DNA of 64,000 nucleotides from Marinobacter sp. ANT_B65 (GCF_002407605.1 NZ_NXGV01000001.1:554894-618893), one strand, 5' to 3'; shown: positions 1 through 9,392, counted from the stretch's first letter. The notes: generated from the letters alone by a model not told the origin. A program made the numbers and translations.

Positions 1-306
1 GACAAGCCGACCCGTGTGGGAACCGTGGCCATGGGTTATGCCGACGGCTATCCCCGTCAGGCCCGGAACGGCACGCCTGTGCTGGTGAACGGCCAGCGTA
101 CCCGCATTATCGGCCGGGTATCCATGGATATGCTGACGGTGGACCTGACCGGTATCGATGCCGACCGGGGCTCTCCTGTGGAGTTCTGGGGAGAAAATCT
201 GCTGGCAAACGAAGTGGCACCCTGGTGCGACACTATCTCCTATACCTTGTTCACCGGCATTACCCGCAGGGTACACCGCAAGGTAAAAGGCTGGGTGCCG
301 GATTAG
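1..306 (+). CDS. alr: Alanine racemase, C-terminal part (5' end outside window)
   Basis: PLP-dependent racemase that converts L-alanine to D-alanine for peptidoglycan synthesis in the cytoplasm. The reading frame is open from base 1, so the start lies upstream of the window; about 101 residues are visible. The segment GYADGYPR carries the family's second catalytic base (the conserved Tyr of the C-terminal beta domain), and GRVSMDMLTVDLT matches the conserved substrate-pocket SMD segment. The LFTGITRRV ending fits the usual C-terminus of Alr. The PLP-lysine domain is not in view. The next gene follows after about 140 bp and is unrelated in function. Confidence 0.95.
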   Translation, partial: DKPTRVGTVAMGYADGYPRQARNGTPVLVNGQRTRIIGRVSMDMLTVDLTGIDADRGSPVEFWGENLLANEVAPWCDTISYTLFTGITRRVHRKVKGWVPD

Positions 307-447
307 CGATTACCAGCTCACTCTGAAATAGTTTCAATACTTTACAATGTCATCAAGGACATCGGAGAACAGGTGAATTAAAGTTCATCAGATTCAGGTG
401 GTTTCCCGACGCGTACCCGCAGTCTTTATATATTTCTGGTGAATCTG

Positions 448-1344
448 ATGTATCGATTGCTTGTCATCATGATGAGCGCAGCGCTTGTTGGAGGCTGCGG
501 CAGTTTAAATACCAGTGACGTCCTGAGTCGTACCGGTGATGCGCTGAGCAAAATCGGGCAAAGGGCGCCTGACGCTGGCGTTGACCAGGAAATTACATCG
601 CTTTTTGATCAGCCATACATTGATCCGTTAACGGAGTATCTGCAGCAATACGCGGATGATCCTGCGCGCTCTGATCAGTTGGGGCAGGTGTGGGCTGAGC
701 GTGAGCGCCGCTGTGCCTCAGTCTCCCGACGCTATAACGCGGGTGAGATTACTGAAACCGGTCTGGCACTGTATCGTCGTGGCTACAGCCTTTCCTGCCC
801 GCAGGATGTGGCGGCCTATGAGGCACGGCTGGAAACCAGGCTGCAGGCGAAAAAAGCTGCCCGGCAGCCAGCCAGCGAACCACTGAGCGACGATGATGAG
901 CTACACAATGGTGAACTTGCTGAGCCGGGACGGAAAACTGCAGGCATGCATATGCACTCGGCAGAAGAAGCTCCGAACGTAGCCGTATCCGGTCAGTTGA
1001 ACGACTGTTACCTGCTCACCCGGATTCGCAACTTCAGCGATGCGCTGAAAGCTTGTCGCGGCCCTGCCGAAGACGGTGTTGCTGGTGCGCAGGCAAGCAT
1101 GGCCCAGATCCAGAATGCCTTGGGTGATTACGGGTCTGCCTATCGCTGGGCGCTTCAGGCTGGCAATGAGTCTGGTCAGGCAGCGTACCTGCTTGGCGAA
1201 ATGCACGCCCAGGGGGTGGGTGTCGCGCAGGATAAGAGCGCAGCTGCGAAATGGTTCAGGAAATCTTCTGCGCTCGGCTATGCTCAGGCTGAAAGCGCTC
1301 TCCGTAACCTGGTTGCAGCCTCTGCGGGTGCGAATGCCAATTAA
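448..1344 (+). CDS. Sel1-repeat lipoprotein
   Basis: Predicted lipoprotein of 298 residues. The signal sequence ends in a lipobox (LVGGC, acylated Cys at residue 17), so the mature protein should be membrane-anchored on the periplasmic side. The ATG at 448 has GGTGA six bases upstream; a GTG at 439 is an alternative that adds three residues. The middle is charged and low in complexity. The C-terminal third holds Sel1/TPR-like helices (AAYLLGEMHAQGVGVAQ followed by SAAAKWFRKSSALGYAQAE), which normally mediate protein-protein contacts. The next gene, a Cache-GGDEF-EAL protein, starts inside this one, which points to translational coupling and a possible role as its periplasmic partner. The exact function is not recognised. 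Confidence 0.8.
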   Translation: MYRLLVIMMSAALVGGCGSLNTSDVLSRTGDALSKIGQRAPDAGVDQEITSLFDQPYIDPLTEYLQQYADDPARSDQLGQVWAERERRCASVSRRYNAGEITETGLALYRRGYSLSCPQDVAAYEARLETRLQAKKAARQPASEPLSDDDELHNGELAEPGRKTAGMHMHSAEEAPNVAVSGQLNDCYLLTRIRNFSDALKACRGPAEDGVAGAQASMAQIQNALGDYGSAYRWALQAGNESGQAAYLLGEMHAQGVGVAQDKSAAAKWFRKSSALGYAQAESALRNLVAASAGANAN

Positions 1345-3775
1345 GCGGTTGTCCTGGCAAGTCCTGTCCGGATGGGCGCGGCCACACATGGGCTTCTGGA
1401 GAAGTAGCTACGCCATGCACTCCATTATGGGGCTGCTACTCCTGCTGGTTGCGCTTTTCGCTATTGGTATGTTCCTGCTCTCTCACCTGAACCTGAGCTA
1501 CTCACAGCAGGCGATGTATGAGTTGCGCCGGGATCAGATCCGGGATGTATTCTTTACAGGACTGGTCCGTATTGATGCCCGCCAGATTGCTCTTGAGCGT
1601 CAGGTTGAAACAATTGCCGCTATCGGCGAAACATTTTACCGGTTGTCACGGGAGCAGTCGGGTTCGCCAGAAGCTCTGCGCCGGCTGCAGCGCGAGCTTG
1701 AATTAACCTTGCAGAGCCGTCTTGAGAGTGAAGCTGGAGTATCTGGTGCTGGTCTCTGGTTTCAGCCGGGCATAGTTGCTCCCGTCGGTGACCGCTATGC
1801 CCCGTATCTGGTCAAGGCCGGTTCTGGCGCCCCCCGGATTCAGTCTCGATCTACCGATTTCCGGCAGGCTCGCTGGTTCGATCTGACTCTGGGGCTGGAA
1901 GGCGCCCGCGATCCCGTATCAGACGGAGCTGTTCACTGGTCACCTGTATACTACGACATGGAAACCGAGCGTGCTGTTCTTACTCTCGCTCAGCCGATGG
2001 TCAGCGCAGAAGGAGAGTTGATTGGTGTAGCGACTATCGACTGGGCTTCAGATCAGGTTGTGGATCTGGTCAGCCGTATGGAAGTCACTCAACACAGCTT
2101 TACTTTTCTCAACGACCGCAATAACCGGAACCTGTCCAGCCTCAGTCAGAACGAAGACCCTGTTCAGGAGCAGAAGCTTATCGATGCGATCCTGGCAGCG
2201 CATCTTTCCGGAAATGATCCGGGCACGTCATCAGCCACGAGTGAAAGCCAATCCCCTGAACAACGCATGCGTATGCGGCAACTTGACGTTGGCGGACGGC
2301 TTTATGAATTGTATTACGCCACAACGCCGGCTGGCATGGTCTATGGTGCAGGCGTTCCAACGGATGAGATCGACAGGGTGCTGGTACCCATGCGAAACAC
2401 CAACTACCGGATACTGCTGATTACAGGTTCGGTTTTGCTGATTCTGAGCGTTTACCTGCTATACCGGATCATACAGCTCATTCGTGAATTGCAGGCCTCC
2501 TACACAGACGCTCTTACGGGGCTGCCCAATCGCGTGCGTTTGTTGAGAGACTTGAATAGCCAGCAAGATGCCTGTCTCATCCTTCTCAACCTTGACCGGT
2601 TCAAGGAAATCAACAGTCTGTTCGGCAACGATTGTGGTGACGCTGTGTTGTTGGCTATGCGCAAGCAAGTGCGCTCGTTTGTCAGCACTCATTCACACCC
2701 ATTTGGGCTGGCTCCCGAATTTTATCGCCTGTCCAGTGACGAATTTGCACTTCTGGGGCCTGGTGTTGCTGAGTCCCGGGTACGTACCTTTGCCAGTGAG
2801 CTTACCGACTTCCTTTGTGCGCAACGGGTTATCTGGCAACAGCAGGCATTAAGCCTGGATACCAGTGCTGGCATTGCGTTCCAGAAGGAACGAAAGGACG
2901 ACGGGGCACCGGATCGCCTGCTTAACCAGGCAACTATTGCTGTTTTACAGGCGCGGGATCAGATGCGCCAGTACCTGTTCTATGATCAGAGCCAGGAAGT
3001 TGAAAAAGGCTACGAAAAAAATATCTATTGGGCACAACGCCTGAAGAAGGCGATCGAGGCAGACTCATTAATTCCTTACTTTCAGCCGATTCATGACAAT
3101 CTGAAGGGCACATTTACCAAGTATGAATGCCTGGTGAGGATGGAAGATCCCCAGCATGGTGTGATCGCTGCGGGGCAGTTTATCGAGGTGGCTAATAAAC
3201 TCCGGCTTAACCGTCAGATTACCCGGATCATGGTGGAAAAGGCGTTCGCTGCGTTTGCCACCCAGCCCTACGAGTTTTCTATCAATCTGTCTTACAGGGA
3301 CATAACAGACCCGGAAACCCTTGCCCTGATTCTGGAACACCTGCAGGCGGGTAATGTTGGAGAGCGGGTGATCTTCGAGATTCTCGAATCTGATGGTATT
3401 GGCAGTTACGGCGACGTTCTGCACTTTATCGACAAGGTGAAATCCTTTGGATGCCGGATTGCCATTGATGATTTTGGTACCGGCTATTCCAATTTCTCCC
3501 ATCTGCGCAAGCTGAACGTGGATTTCATCAAGATAGACGGAAGCCTGATCCGCTATCTGGCCCAGGACCATACGGCGTTTCTTGTAACCAAAGGTATTGT
3601 GCAATTTGCCCGGAGCCTGGGAATCAAGACGGTCGCAGAGTTTGTCCACAGTGCAGCAGTGCAGGAACGTGTGGTGGAGCTGGGTATTGATTTCTCTCAG
3701 GGAGAATACTTCGGAATGCCTGCGGCGGAGTTACTGAGTCGGGGCGATCATGTTATTCAAAAACCAACACACTGA
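1334..3775 (+). CDS. Membrane Cache-GGDEF-EAL protein, probable c-di-GMP phosphodiesterase
   Basis: About 813 residues. An N-terminal membrane helix (LLLLLVALFAIGMFLL), a periplasmic Cache-like sensor (about residues 60-330, with WFDLTLG and LIGVATIDW), and a second helix (ILLITGSVLLILSVYLLY) precede cytoplasmic GGDEF and EAL domains. The GGDEF motif is degenerate (SSDEF, near residue 466), so cyclase activity is unlikely. The EAL domain starts with ECL instead of EAL but keeps the metal and substrate residues: INLS, EILES, DDFGTGYS, FIKID, AEF and QGEYFG. It is therefore probably a c-di-GMP phosphodiesterase with a regulatory GGDEF. The ATG at 1334 overlaps the lipoprotein gene by 11 bp; ATG 1388 is an alternative start. 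The reading frame is open further upstream within the previous gene, which I regard as shadow. Confidence 0.85.
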   Translation: MPIKRLSWQVLSGWARPHMGFWRSSYAMHSIMGLLLLLVALFAIGMFLLSHLNLSYSQQAMYELRRDQIRDVFFTGLVRIDARQIALERQVETIAAIGETFYRLSREQSGSPEALRRLQRELELTLQSRLESEAGVSGAGLWFQPGIVAPVGDRYAPYLVKAGSGAPRIQSRSTDFRQARWFDLTLGLEGARDPVSDGAVHWSPVYYDMETERAVLTLAQPMVSAEGELIGVATIDWASDQVVDLVSRMEVTQHSFTFLNDRNNRNLSSLSQNEDPVQEQKLIDAILAAHLSGNDPGTSSATSESQSPEQRMRMRQLDVGGRLYELYYATTPAGMVYGAGVPTDEIDRVLVPMRNTNYRILLITGSVLLILSVYLLYRIIQLIRELQASYTDALTGLPNRVRLLRDLNSQQDACLILLNLDRFKEINSLFGNDCGDAVLLAMRKQVRSFVSTHSHPFGLAPEFYRLSSDEFALLGPGVAESRVRTFASELTDFLCAQRVIWQQQALSLDTSAGIAFQKERKDDGAPDRLLNQATIAVLQARDQMRQYLFYDQSQEVEKGYEKNIYWAQRLKKAIEADSLIPYFQPIHDNLKGTFTKYECLVRMEDPQHGVIAAGQFIEVANKLRLNRQITRIMVEKAFAAFATQPYEFSINLSYRDITDPETLALILEHLQAGNVGERVIFEILESDGIGSYGDVLHFIDKVKSFGCRIAIDDFGTGYSNFSHLRKLNVDFIKIDGSLIRYLAQDHTAFLVTKGIVQFARSLGIKTVAEFVHSAAVQERVVELGIDFSQGEYFGMPAAELLSRGDHVIQKPTH

Positions 3776-3895
3776 AACATTATAAATTAACTTTTGGTTA
3801 TAAAATCAGTTAATATTTACTTCCTGACTGAAAAAGTCTCCAAGGCTTGTTGTTTGATGCCGCCATCCCAGGTGCCAACGGAATAAACCGGTTTT

Positions 3896-4348
3896 ATGGA
3901 TAGAGTTAACCGCGGCTATTTCAGAAGAAGGTTCAGGACGCTGACGCTAGCGGCGCTGCTTTCCTTCGCCCAGCCTCTTTTTTCTGCTCCAAAAGTCATT
4001 CTCAATAATGATGCAGACATCACCAGGCTGGACTCCGCCTCTCTGACCCAGATATTTGCCATGCAAATCCGGAAGTGGCCGAACGGCCTCGCTATCCAGG
4101 TCTTTACGCTGCCAAGCGAAAATGACCTCCACCGGGAGTTCGTCGTTAACCGGCTGCACATTCAGGCTCACCAACTCGATCGCATCTGGAACAGGATGCT
4201 TTTTACCGGAACAGGCAAGGCACCAGCTGTCGTCAATTCTCAGGCTGAGATGGTTGAAATGATTCAAAGCACACCCGGTGCAATCGGGTATACCTCCGCA
4301 GATTATCCCACCGGAAGCATTGTTACCCTGGGAGATAAGGAACAATGA
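3896..4348 (+). CDS. Half-size PstS-like periplasmic binding protein
   Basis: 150 residues with a signal peptide (RTLTLAALLSFAQPLFSA). The mature part resembles the short phosphate-binding-like proteins of the PBP fold: LTQIFAMQIRKWPNG and the GAIGYTSADYP segment near the C-terminus match family members that NCBI usually names phosphate ABC transporter substrate-binding protein. It is about half the length of a true PstS, and no ABC permease or ATPase lies nearby, so a transport role is unlikely. It begins a tight cluster with an outer-membrane barrel (ATGA overlap) and a membrane PAS-GGDEF-EAL protein, which suggests a sensing or accessory role. AT-rich DNA at 3776-3860 probably holds the promoter. 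Confidence 0.75.
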   Translation: MDRVNRGYFRRRFRTLTLAALLSFAQPLFSAPKVILNNDADITRLDSASLTQIFAMQIRKWPNGLAIQVFTLPSENDLHREFVVNRLHIQAHQLDRIWNRMLFTGTGKAPAVVNSQAEMVEMIQSTPGAIGYTSADYPTGSIVTLGDKEQ

Positions 4349-5598
4349 GAAAATTCTCCTCGATGGCCCTGGGTCTCGCAGCTGCAGTGATAATGGCACC
4401 GGCAGCCGCTCTTGAGCTGGGAAGTTCGTCTGAACTCCACGGATTCGTGAATCAGGCGTATATGTACAGCCCGGATAATCCCTACACAGGATCCGACTCC
4501 CTGAACGGTTCCTTCAAGTTCCGTGAACTCGGCATTACCGGTTTTACTGAAATATCCCCGGAGTTTCGCCTGGCAGGACAGGTTATCAGCCGGCAACGGG
4601 ACGAGGCCGACGACGGTGATGCGCGGATCGATTTTCTGCTGGCCGATTACCTCTTTTACAGCAATATGGGCGCAACAGCTGGCGTTCGTATCGGCCGTGT
4701 CAAAAATAATGTGGGCTTTTATAATTCCACCCGGGACATACCTTCCGCCCGGCCCGGCTTTAATGTTCCTGATTCGATTTATCTCGGCTCTTTCAGGGAC
4801 AGTATCCTGTCTACCGATGGCATCAACTTCTATGGTTCCCTGCTGTTCCATGACAACCAGCTGAGCTGGGAATTCTTTGCCGGCAAGAAAGAGATCGAGA
4901 GTGAGCGCCTCGAATACTACCTCTACGGGATCCCTGTGGGTAAAGGCGAGTTTGACGATCTCTCGTTGCAAGGCCTGAATCTGAATTTCGTGCCGGCAGC
5001 CCAGAGAAGCCTGAAGCTTGGTCTCAGTTTGCTGGATGCTGGCGTCGATCTGGATAACCCCCTGAGTGTTGCAGACGCACAAATGGCGTTGTTTATGGCA
5101 GGCCCGGCAGATGTTGTCGCGAACCTGCATAACTACGTTACCGGGACCAGGATTGACGTTCTGTTTACCATTCTTTCAGCTCAGTACAGTTACCGTGACT
5201 GGGTAATCACGGCGGAATATATGAATCTGTTCAGCGACCTCGAACTCCAGATCGCAGGCGTGGACAATAACCAGAGCAATACTACCGAAGCCTATTACCT
5301 GCAGGTTGAGTGGCTGCCGACTCCTGCTACCACATGGTTCGCCCGCTATGAAGAGCTATATCTCGATAAGGACAAGCGCTCCGGCGGCGACCTGATATCG
5401 GCCAACAATCCTTACCGGGGGTTTGGCAAGGGCTGGAGTCTGGGTGGCAAGTGGATGTTTTACCCGCAATGGACTGTCACCGGTCAGGCCAGCTTCAATG
5501 AGGGTACTGCCTGGCTGCCCAGCTACAACGGCATGGAAAAGGATAGCATTGGTAAATACTGGAACTATTATGTCGTCTCGCTGACGTTTCAATTCTAG
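4345..5598 (+). CDS. Outer-membrane beta-barrel (porin-like) protein
   Basis: 417 residues with a clear signal peptide (MALGLAAAVIMAPAAA, cleavage before LELG). The mature protein alternates polar and hydrophobic residues in amphipathic strands and ends in SLTFQF with a terminal Phe, the usual barrel-assembly signature. No family-specific motif was recognised; it resembles proteins annotated as porin or DcaP-like. The start codon overlaps the stop of the binding-protein gene (ATGA), so the two are translationally coupled. The GGDEF-EAL gene follows after 18 bp. The grouping suggests the barrel and binding protein act with the sensor in one envelope-spanning response. Confidence 0.8.
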   Translation: MRKFSSMALGLAAAVIMAPAAALELGSSSELHGFVNQAYMYSPDNPYTGSDSLNGSFKFRELGITGFTEISPEFRLAGQVISRQRDEADDGDARIDFLLADYLFYSNMGATAGVRIGRVKNNVGFYNSTRDIPSARPGFNVPDSIYLGSFRDSILSTDGINFYGSLLFHDNQLSWEFFAGKKEIESERLEYYLYGIPVGKGEFDDLSLQGLNLNFVPAAQRSLKLGLSLLDAGVDLDNPLSVADAQMALFMAGPADVVANLHNYVTGTRIDVLFTILSAQYSYRDWVITAEYMNLFSDLELQIAGVDNNQSNTTEAYYLQVEWLPTPATTWFARYEELYLDKDKRSGGDLISANNPYRGFGKGWSLGGKWMFYPQWTVTGQASFNEGTAWLPSYNGMEKDSIGKYWNYYVVSLTFQF

Positions 5599-5616
5599 CG
5601 GCGCGGGCGCATAACA

Positions 5617-8469
5617 ATGTTTGTCAGCATCAAATGGAAGGCGGTCGCGTTCCTCAGTCTGGTACTGGTTGTCATTATTGCGGCCTGGGTTACCCAGCAG
5701 GTATTTAAAACACTCGATCACTACGAAAGCCGGATAACAGATCTTCATCTGCAACAACAGCGTGTCATTGACTGGCAGCTGGAGGAAAACGCCCTCCGCC
5801 TGTCACAACTTGCCCAGCTGATCGCCGAAAATCCTCTGATACAAGCGGCCGACGAGAATAACCGGCAGGCGGAAATGAACCGCTTTCTCCAGCGTGAGTG
5901 GTTCAATCTCAATATCAATACCGGCATCGATTACCTTGCTGTCTATTCAGCGCAGGGCACCCGACTGGGTTCAGCGATGAATCCTGTGTTTTTCCAGGAC
6001 CCGGGCGCCTTGATCCAGGCAACCGAGCAGCTGGTGCTGGCGAGCGGCCCAGGAATGCCCCAATCCTTTCTATACTGCGGCTTTGGCTGCTCCGAGTTCG
6101 TTATCGAGCCGTTTGTTTTGGGTAACGGCTCGGAAGCTGTGATGGTGATTGGCCAGAACATTGCCGACGTAATCCAGCATTTTCAGCAGGTATCCACTGA
6201 CGAACTGGCCATTCTTCTCGACGGATCGGGTGCAGACAGTGGTGATACAGGGAATGAGCGCTCGCTTGGCAACTGGAATAAACGAGTATGGGCGGCAAGT
6301 AATTTTCCAAAAACCTTTGCGCAGCTCAAGGGGGCAGAAGCAACAGCACCGTTTGACAGTCTGAGCCGTGACCACGCCTTCGACTATGAATCCCGAAGAC
6401 TTCTTTTCAACAGGCTCGTCCCGACTCATTTCAAAACTGTGGGTGCGGCCCCGGATTTCGTAGCAATCATTGACGAGACCCGGCAATACAACAATCTGAT
6501 CAGCTCTGTAGAAAACAGTCTATTGATCGGAGTGATGGCGCTGATCATTGCTGAAATCATTCTTATCATGTTGATACTAAGCCCGTTACGACGGCTGATA
6601 GCAGTTGTTCAGGCTCTTAACCTGTTGCCAAAGCATGAATATGTGCAAGCACAGCAGAAAATACAGGGGAGGCAGGGGTATATAAGCGACGAACTCACCC
6701 TGCTCGAGAAAAGTACACGTTTTGTCACCCAGGAACTGGAAACCCTGCATATCGAAGTTGAGCAGAAGAATCATTCTCTCAAAAACCAGATTGGCATTAT
6801 TTCCCGCTCCCGCGCTTTTCTTGAGCGATTGATCGACAGTTCCCACCTGTTTATTGTTACCCACTCTCTGGATGGGACTATTCTGACCACAAACACGAGG
6901 TTTGAGAGGGAATTCAAGCAGCCGGTTGTCAGGTTCCCGCAGATTTTCAATTCAGATACCGCCAGTGCAGACTACAACAGTAAAATTGAACTTCTGCTGA
7001 ATGGCCAGCGTGACGTCGTTCAGTTCGATGCCAGGTTCACCAACGATCAGGGCCACACTGTATATGCAGACTGGACCTGCTCGCTGGTCGAAAACGAAAA
7101 CGGGCAATCTGTTGTTCTTGCTACCGGCGTTGATCTGACCCAGCGCAAGCGGGACGAGCAGGCGCTGGAATGGCTGGCAAATAATGATCCTTTAACCTGC
7201 ATAGGAAATCGCAGGGCTTTCCAGCATGATTTGGCAAAGGTTCTCGGAACCGGAGCCTCGGGTGCCATAATCTTTATTGATATAAACCGATTCAAACAGA
7301 TCAACGATCTGTATGGCCATGCGGTCGGTGACAGCGTGCTGATTCAGATTGCCAACGCACTGACTGCGAATGTGCGGGCCAGTGACTCCATCAGCCGGCT
7401 GGCAGGGGACGAATTCACCATTATCCTGCCTGGTATCACGCGGGCTCAGCTTCAGGCTGTGCTCGCCAAACTCTCAGTCCAGCTCAATGGCGAAATTCTC
7501 ATTCCGGCGGAGAACCGCACGGCTGAATACAGCGTCAGCATTGGCGCGGCCCTGATTCCGGACCACGGTACAACAGAGCAGGAGCTGGTGGTGCATGCTG
7601 ACATGGCGATGTACCGGGCCAAGAAAAAAGGCGTTAATCAATGGCAGATCTTTGATCCGGCTGATAACAACCTTGAGGTTCTGCGCCGGGATCATGATCT
7701 GACGGCGCTGCTGAAGCGCGCCCTGTCTGAAGACGGTCTGTTCGAGCTGCATTTCCAGCCCATTCTGTTCCTTAAGGAAAACAAGATAAGCCATCATGAG
7801 GTCCTTCTGAGGCTGAAAGACAGTTCTGGCGCCCCTGTTTTTCCCAGCGAATTTATCCCTGCAGCAGAGCGCATGGGGTTGATCCGGCTGGTCGATACCT
7901 GGGTGCTTGAGCATGCTATCCAGAGACTGGCCGCAGAAGATGCTGAGGGTTATCCCGTCAGTTTTGCTGTCAACGTGTCAGCGCCAACACTACAGTCGGC
8001 GGGCTTGCCGGAGATATTGGCCGGGCTTGTCCGAAAATATCAGATTAACCCCGGCCAACTGATTCTGGAGCTGACAGAAACCGCTTACATTGAGAACTTC
8101 CAGATGGTTTTGTCGAACCTGGAAGAAATTAACGCCATGGGGGTCATGGTTGCTCTGGATGACTTTGGCGTCGGCTTCTCATCATTCAGCTATCTCAAGA
8201 AGTTGCCTCTGAGCTACGTCAAGCTCGATGGCTCGTACATTCTGGACCTGGACACGAGTCCTGATAACCAGGTGTTTGTTGAAAGCCTGACCAACATGGT
8301 CAACGCATTCGGAATGCAGACGATTGCAGAATTCGTAGAAGACGAAGTGACGCTGATAAAATTACGGGAGCTGGGTGTTGATTTCGCTCAAGGCTATTAC
8401 ATTGGTAAACCGTCGCCCGTGCTGATAAAGGGTGGCGCAGACGGCCACCCTTTTCCTGGAAAGCTCTAA
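5617..8469 (+). CDS. Membrane sensor PAS-GGDEF-EAL protein (c-di-GMP turnover)
   Basis: 950 residues. TM1 lies near residues 8-27, followed by a long periplasmic sensor region (about 30-295) that contains a Cys pair (YCGFGCSE). TM2 (LIIAEIILIMLILSPLRRL) leads into a coiled coil and a PAS domain (about 400-510). The GGDEF domain has AGDEF near residue 594, an accepted active variant, and an intact RxxD inhibitory site (RASD). The EAL domain reads EVLLR near 727 and retains LDDFGVGFSS, YVKLDGS, AEFVE and QGYYIG. Both activities are possible. It is the last gene of the binding-protein and porin cluster. A terminator-like hairpin lies inside its final codons. Confidence 0.88.
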   Translation: MFVSIKWKAVAFLSLVLVVIIAAWVTQQVFKTLDHYESRITDLHLQQQRVIDWQLEENALRLSQLAQLIAENPLIQAADENNRQAEMNRFLQREWFNLNINTGIDYLAVYSAQGTRLGSAMNPVFFQDPGALIQATEQLVLASGPGMPQSFLYCGFGCSEFVIEPFVLGNGSEAVMVIGQNIADVIQHFQQVSTDELAILLDGSGADSGDTGNERSLGNWNKRVWAASNFPKTFAQLKGAEATAPFDSLSRDHAFDYESRRLLFNRLVPTHFKTVGAAPDFVAIIDETRQYNNLISSVENSLLIGVMALIIAEIILIMLILSPLRRLIAVVQALNLLPKHEYVQAQQKIQGRQGYISDELTLLEKSTRFVTQELETLHIEVEQKNHSLKNQIGIISRSRAFLERLIDSSHLFIVTHSLDGTILTTNTRFEREFKQPVVRFPQIFNSDTASADYNSKIELLLNGQRDVVQFDARFTNDQGHTVYADWTCSLVENENGQSVVLATGVDLTQRKRDEQALEWLANNDPLTCIGNRRAFQHDLAKVLGTGASGAIIFIDINRFKQINDLYGHAVGDSVLIQIANALTANVRASDSISRLAGDEFTIILPGITRAQLQAVLAKLSVQLNGEILIPAENRTAEYSVSIGAALIPDHGTTEQELVVHADMAMYRAKKKGVNQWQIFDPADNNLEVLRRDHDLTALLKRALSEDGLFELHFQPILFLKENKISHHEVLLRLKDSSGAPVFPSEFIPAAERMGLIRLVDTWVLEHAIQRLAAEDAEGYPVSFAVNVSAPTLQSAGLPEILAGLVRKYQINPGQLILELTETAYIENFQMVLSNLEEINAMGVMVALDDFGVGFSSFSYLKKLPLSYVKLDGSYILDLDTSPDNQVFVESLTNMVNAFGMQTIAEFVEDEVTLIKLRELGVDFAQGYYIGKPSPVLIKGGADGHPFPGKL
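8430..8454 (+). terminator. Intrinsic terminator-like hairpin inside the end of the GGDEF-EAL gene
   Basis: The sequence GGGTGGC (8430-8436), a 7-base loop and GCCACCC (8444-8450) form a perfect 7-bp stem followed directly by TTTT. It lies within the coding region about 15 bp before the stop codon. Its position at the end of the operon supports a role as terminator; the U-tract is short. Confidence 0.55.
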
Positions 8470-8602
8470 TCTGATTGTCCGCCCCGCTTTTTTTTAGGGT
8501 TTGCCGGTCAGCATTCTTCTGTGTGTAGTATCCTTTCGCAACAACCAGCACTTCGATTAATGCGAAGTTAATCCTCTTAACTTTTGGAGCAGGAGTTCAA
8601 TA

Positions 8603-9058
8603 ATGGCGGAATCATCACTTAAGGAACAACTGAGTACCGCGGTAAAAAACGCAATGAGGAGCAAGGATAAGGTCCGGCTTGTCACTCTGCGTATGGCGCA
8701 GGCAGCGATCAAACAGATCGAGATTGATGAGCGCCGCGAGCTGGATGACGAGGACGTTCTTAAGGTGCTGGACAAAATGCTCAAGCAGCGCCGGGATTCC
8801 GCCCGTCAGTATGATGATGCCGGTCGTGAGGAGCTGGGCGACAAGGAACGGGCGGAAATGCTGATTATTGAAGAATTCATGCCTGCAGCCCTCGCTGAAG
8901 ATGAACTGGATGATCTGATTCGTGCCGCAATCAGCTCAACTGATGCTCAAGGCATGCAGGATATGGGGCGTGTGATGAATGAACTGCGCCCGCAGGTACT
9001 TGGCCGGGTCGAAATGGGCCATCTGGGCAAGAAGGTGCGGGCCGCGCTGGCGGGCTAA
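8603..9058 (+). CDS. GatB/YqeY domain-containing protein
   Basis: 151 residues, the usual length for the YqeY family, which resembles the tRNA-binding tail domain of GatB. Conserved features are the N-terminal KNAMRSKDKVRLVTLRM, the mid-region IIEEFMP and the C-terminal LGRVEMGHLGKKVRAAL. The family's role is not settled; a link to tRNA or amidotransferase function is inferred from the GatB similarity. GGAG lies seven bases before the ATG. In many gammaproteobacteria this gene sits between rpsU and dnaG, but here those genes are absent from both sides. Confidence 0.93.
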   Translation: MAESSLKEQLSTAVKNAMRSKDKVRLVTLRMAQAAIKQIEIDERRELDDEDVLKVLDKMLKQRRDSARQYDDAGREELGDKERAEMLIIEEFMPAALAEDELDDLIRAAISSTDAQGMQDMGRVMNELRPQVLGRVEMGHLGKKVRAALAG

Positions 9059-9097
9059 TGCCCACCAGAGGTTAGTACTGCCAGGTAAGGAAACAAC

Positions 9098-9283
9098 TCA
9101 GTGACGCGGGTTGCTGTTACCGGGTGACGCCTTATCATCGGATGAGTTGTCACCCGGTGTGAGGTAGTAGTCCTTCTCTTCAATGGTCTTTACATCAGGG
9201 TCTTCAATGCTGTTTTTGCGACGGCCCTGATATAGCCAGTAAGCTACCGCGGCACCAATAATGACCAGTACGATCCATTTCAT
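9098..9283 (-). CDS. Small single-pass membrane protein, unknown function
   Basis: 61 residues with one N-terminal membrane helix (WIVLVIIGAAVAYWLY) followed by an acidic, polar tail. The start is the ATG at 9283, which has GGAGG seven bases upstream; the frame is open six codons further but that region contains the ribosome-binding site. No family was recognised. It is convergent with yqeY, with a 39-bp gap. Confidence 0.7.
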   Translation of the reverse strand: MKWIVLVIIGAAVAYWLYQGRRKNSIEDPDVKTIEEKDYYLTPGDNSSDDKASPGNSNPRH

Positions 9284-9392
9284 GTCCGTTCCTCCGCCCA
9301 TTGATATACCCTCTATTCAGGCATGCCGCAGGGCGCTCCGTCAATGTTGATTATGCCTCCGCACTACAGTCCCTTCCGCAAGGTGCCGTAAT

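Noticed and set aside
1076..1333. Upstream extension of the Cache-GGDEF-EAL frame inside the lipoprotein gene
   Set aside because: Its composition is Arg/Leu-rich shadow of the Sel1 region, and ATG 1334 or 1388 place the first membrane helix at the normal distance.
4303..5130. Long open frame on the minus strand across the porin gene
   Set aside because: It lies entirely opposite the porin gene, which has a signal peptide, barrel pattern and terminal Phe. The antisense protein is Cys/His-rich without recognisable features.
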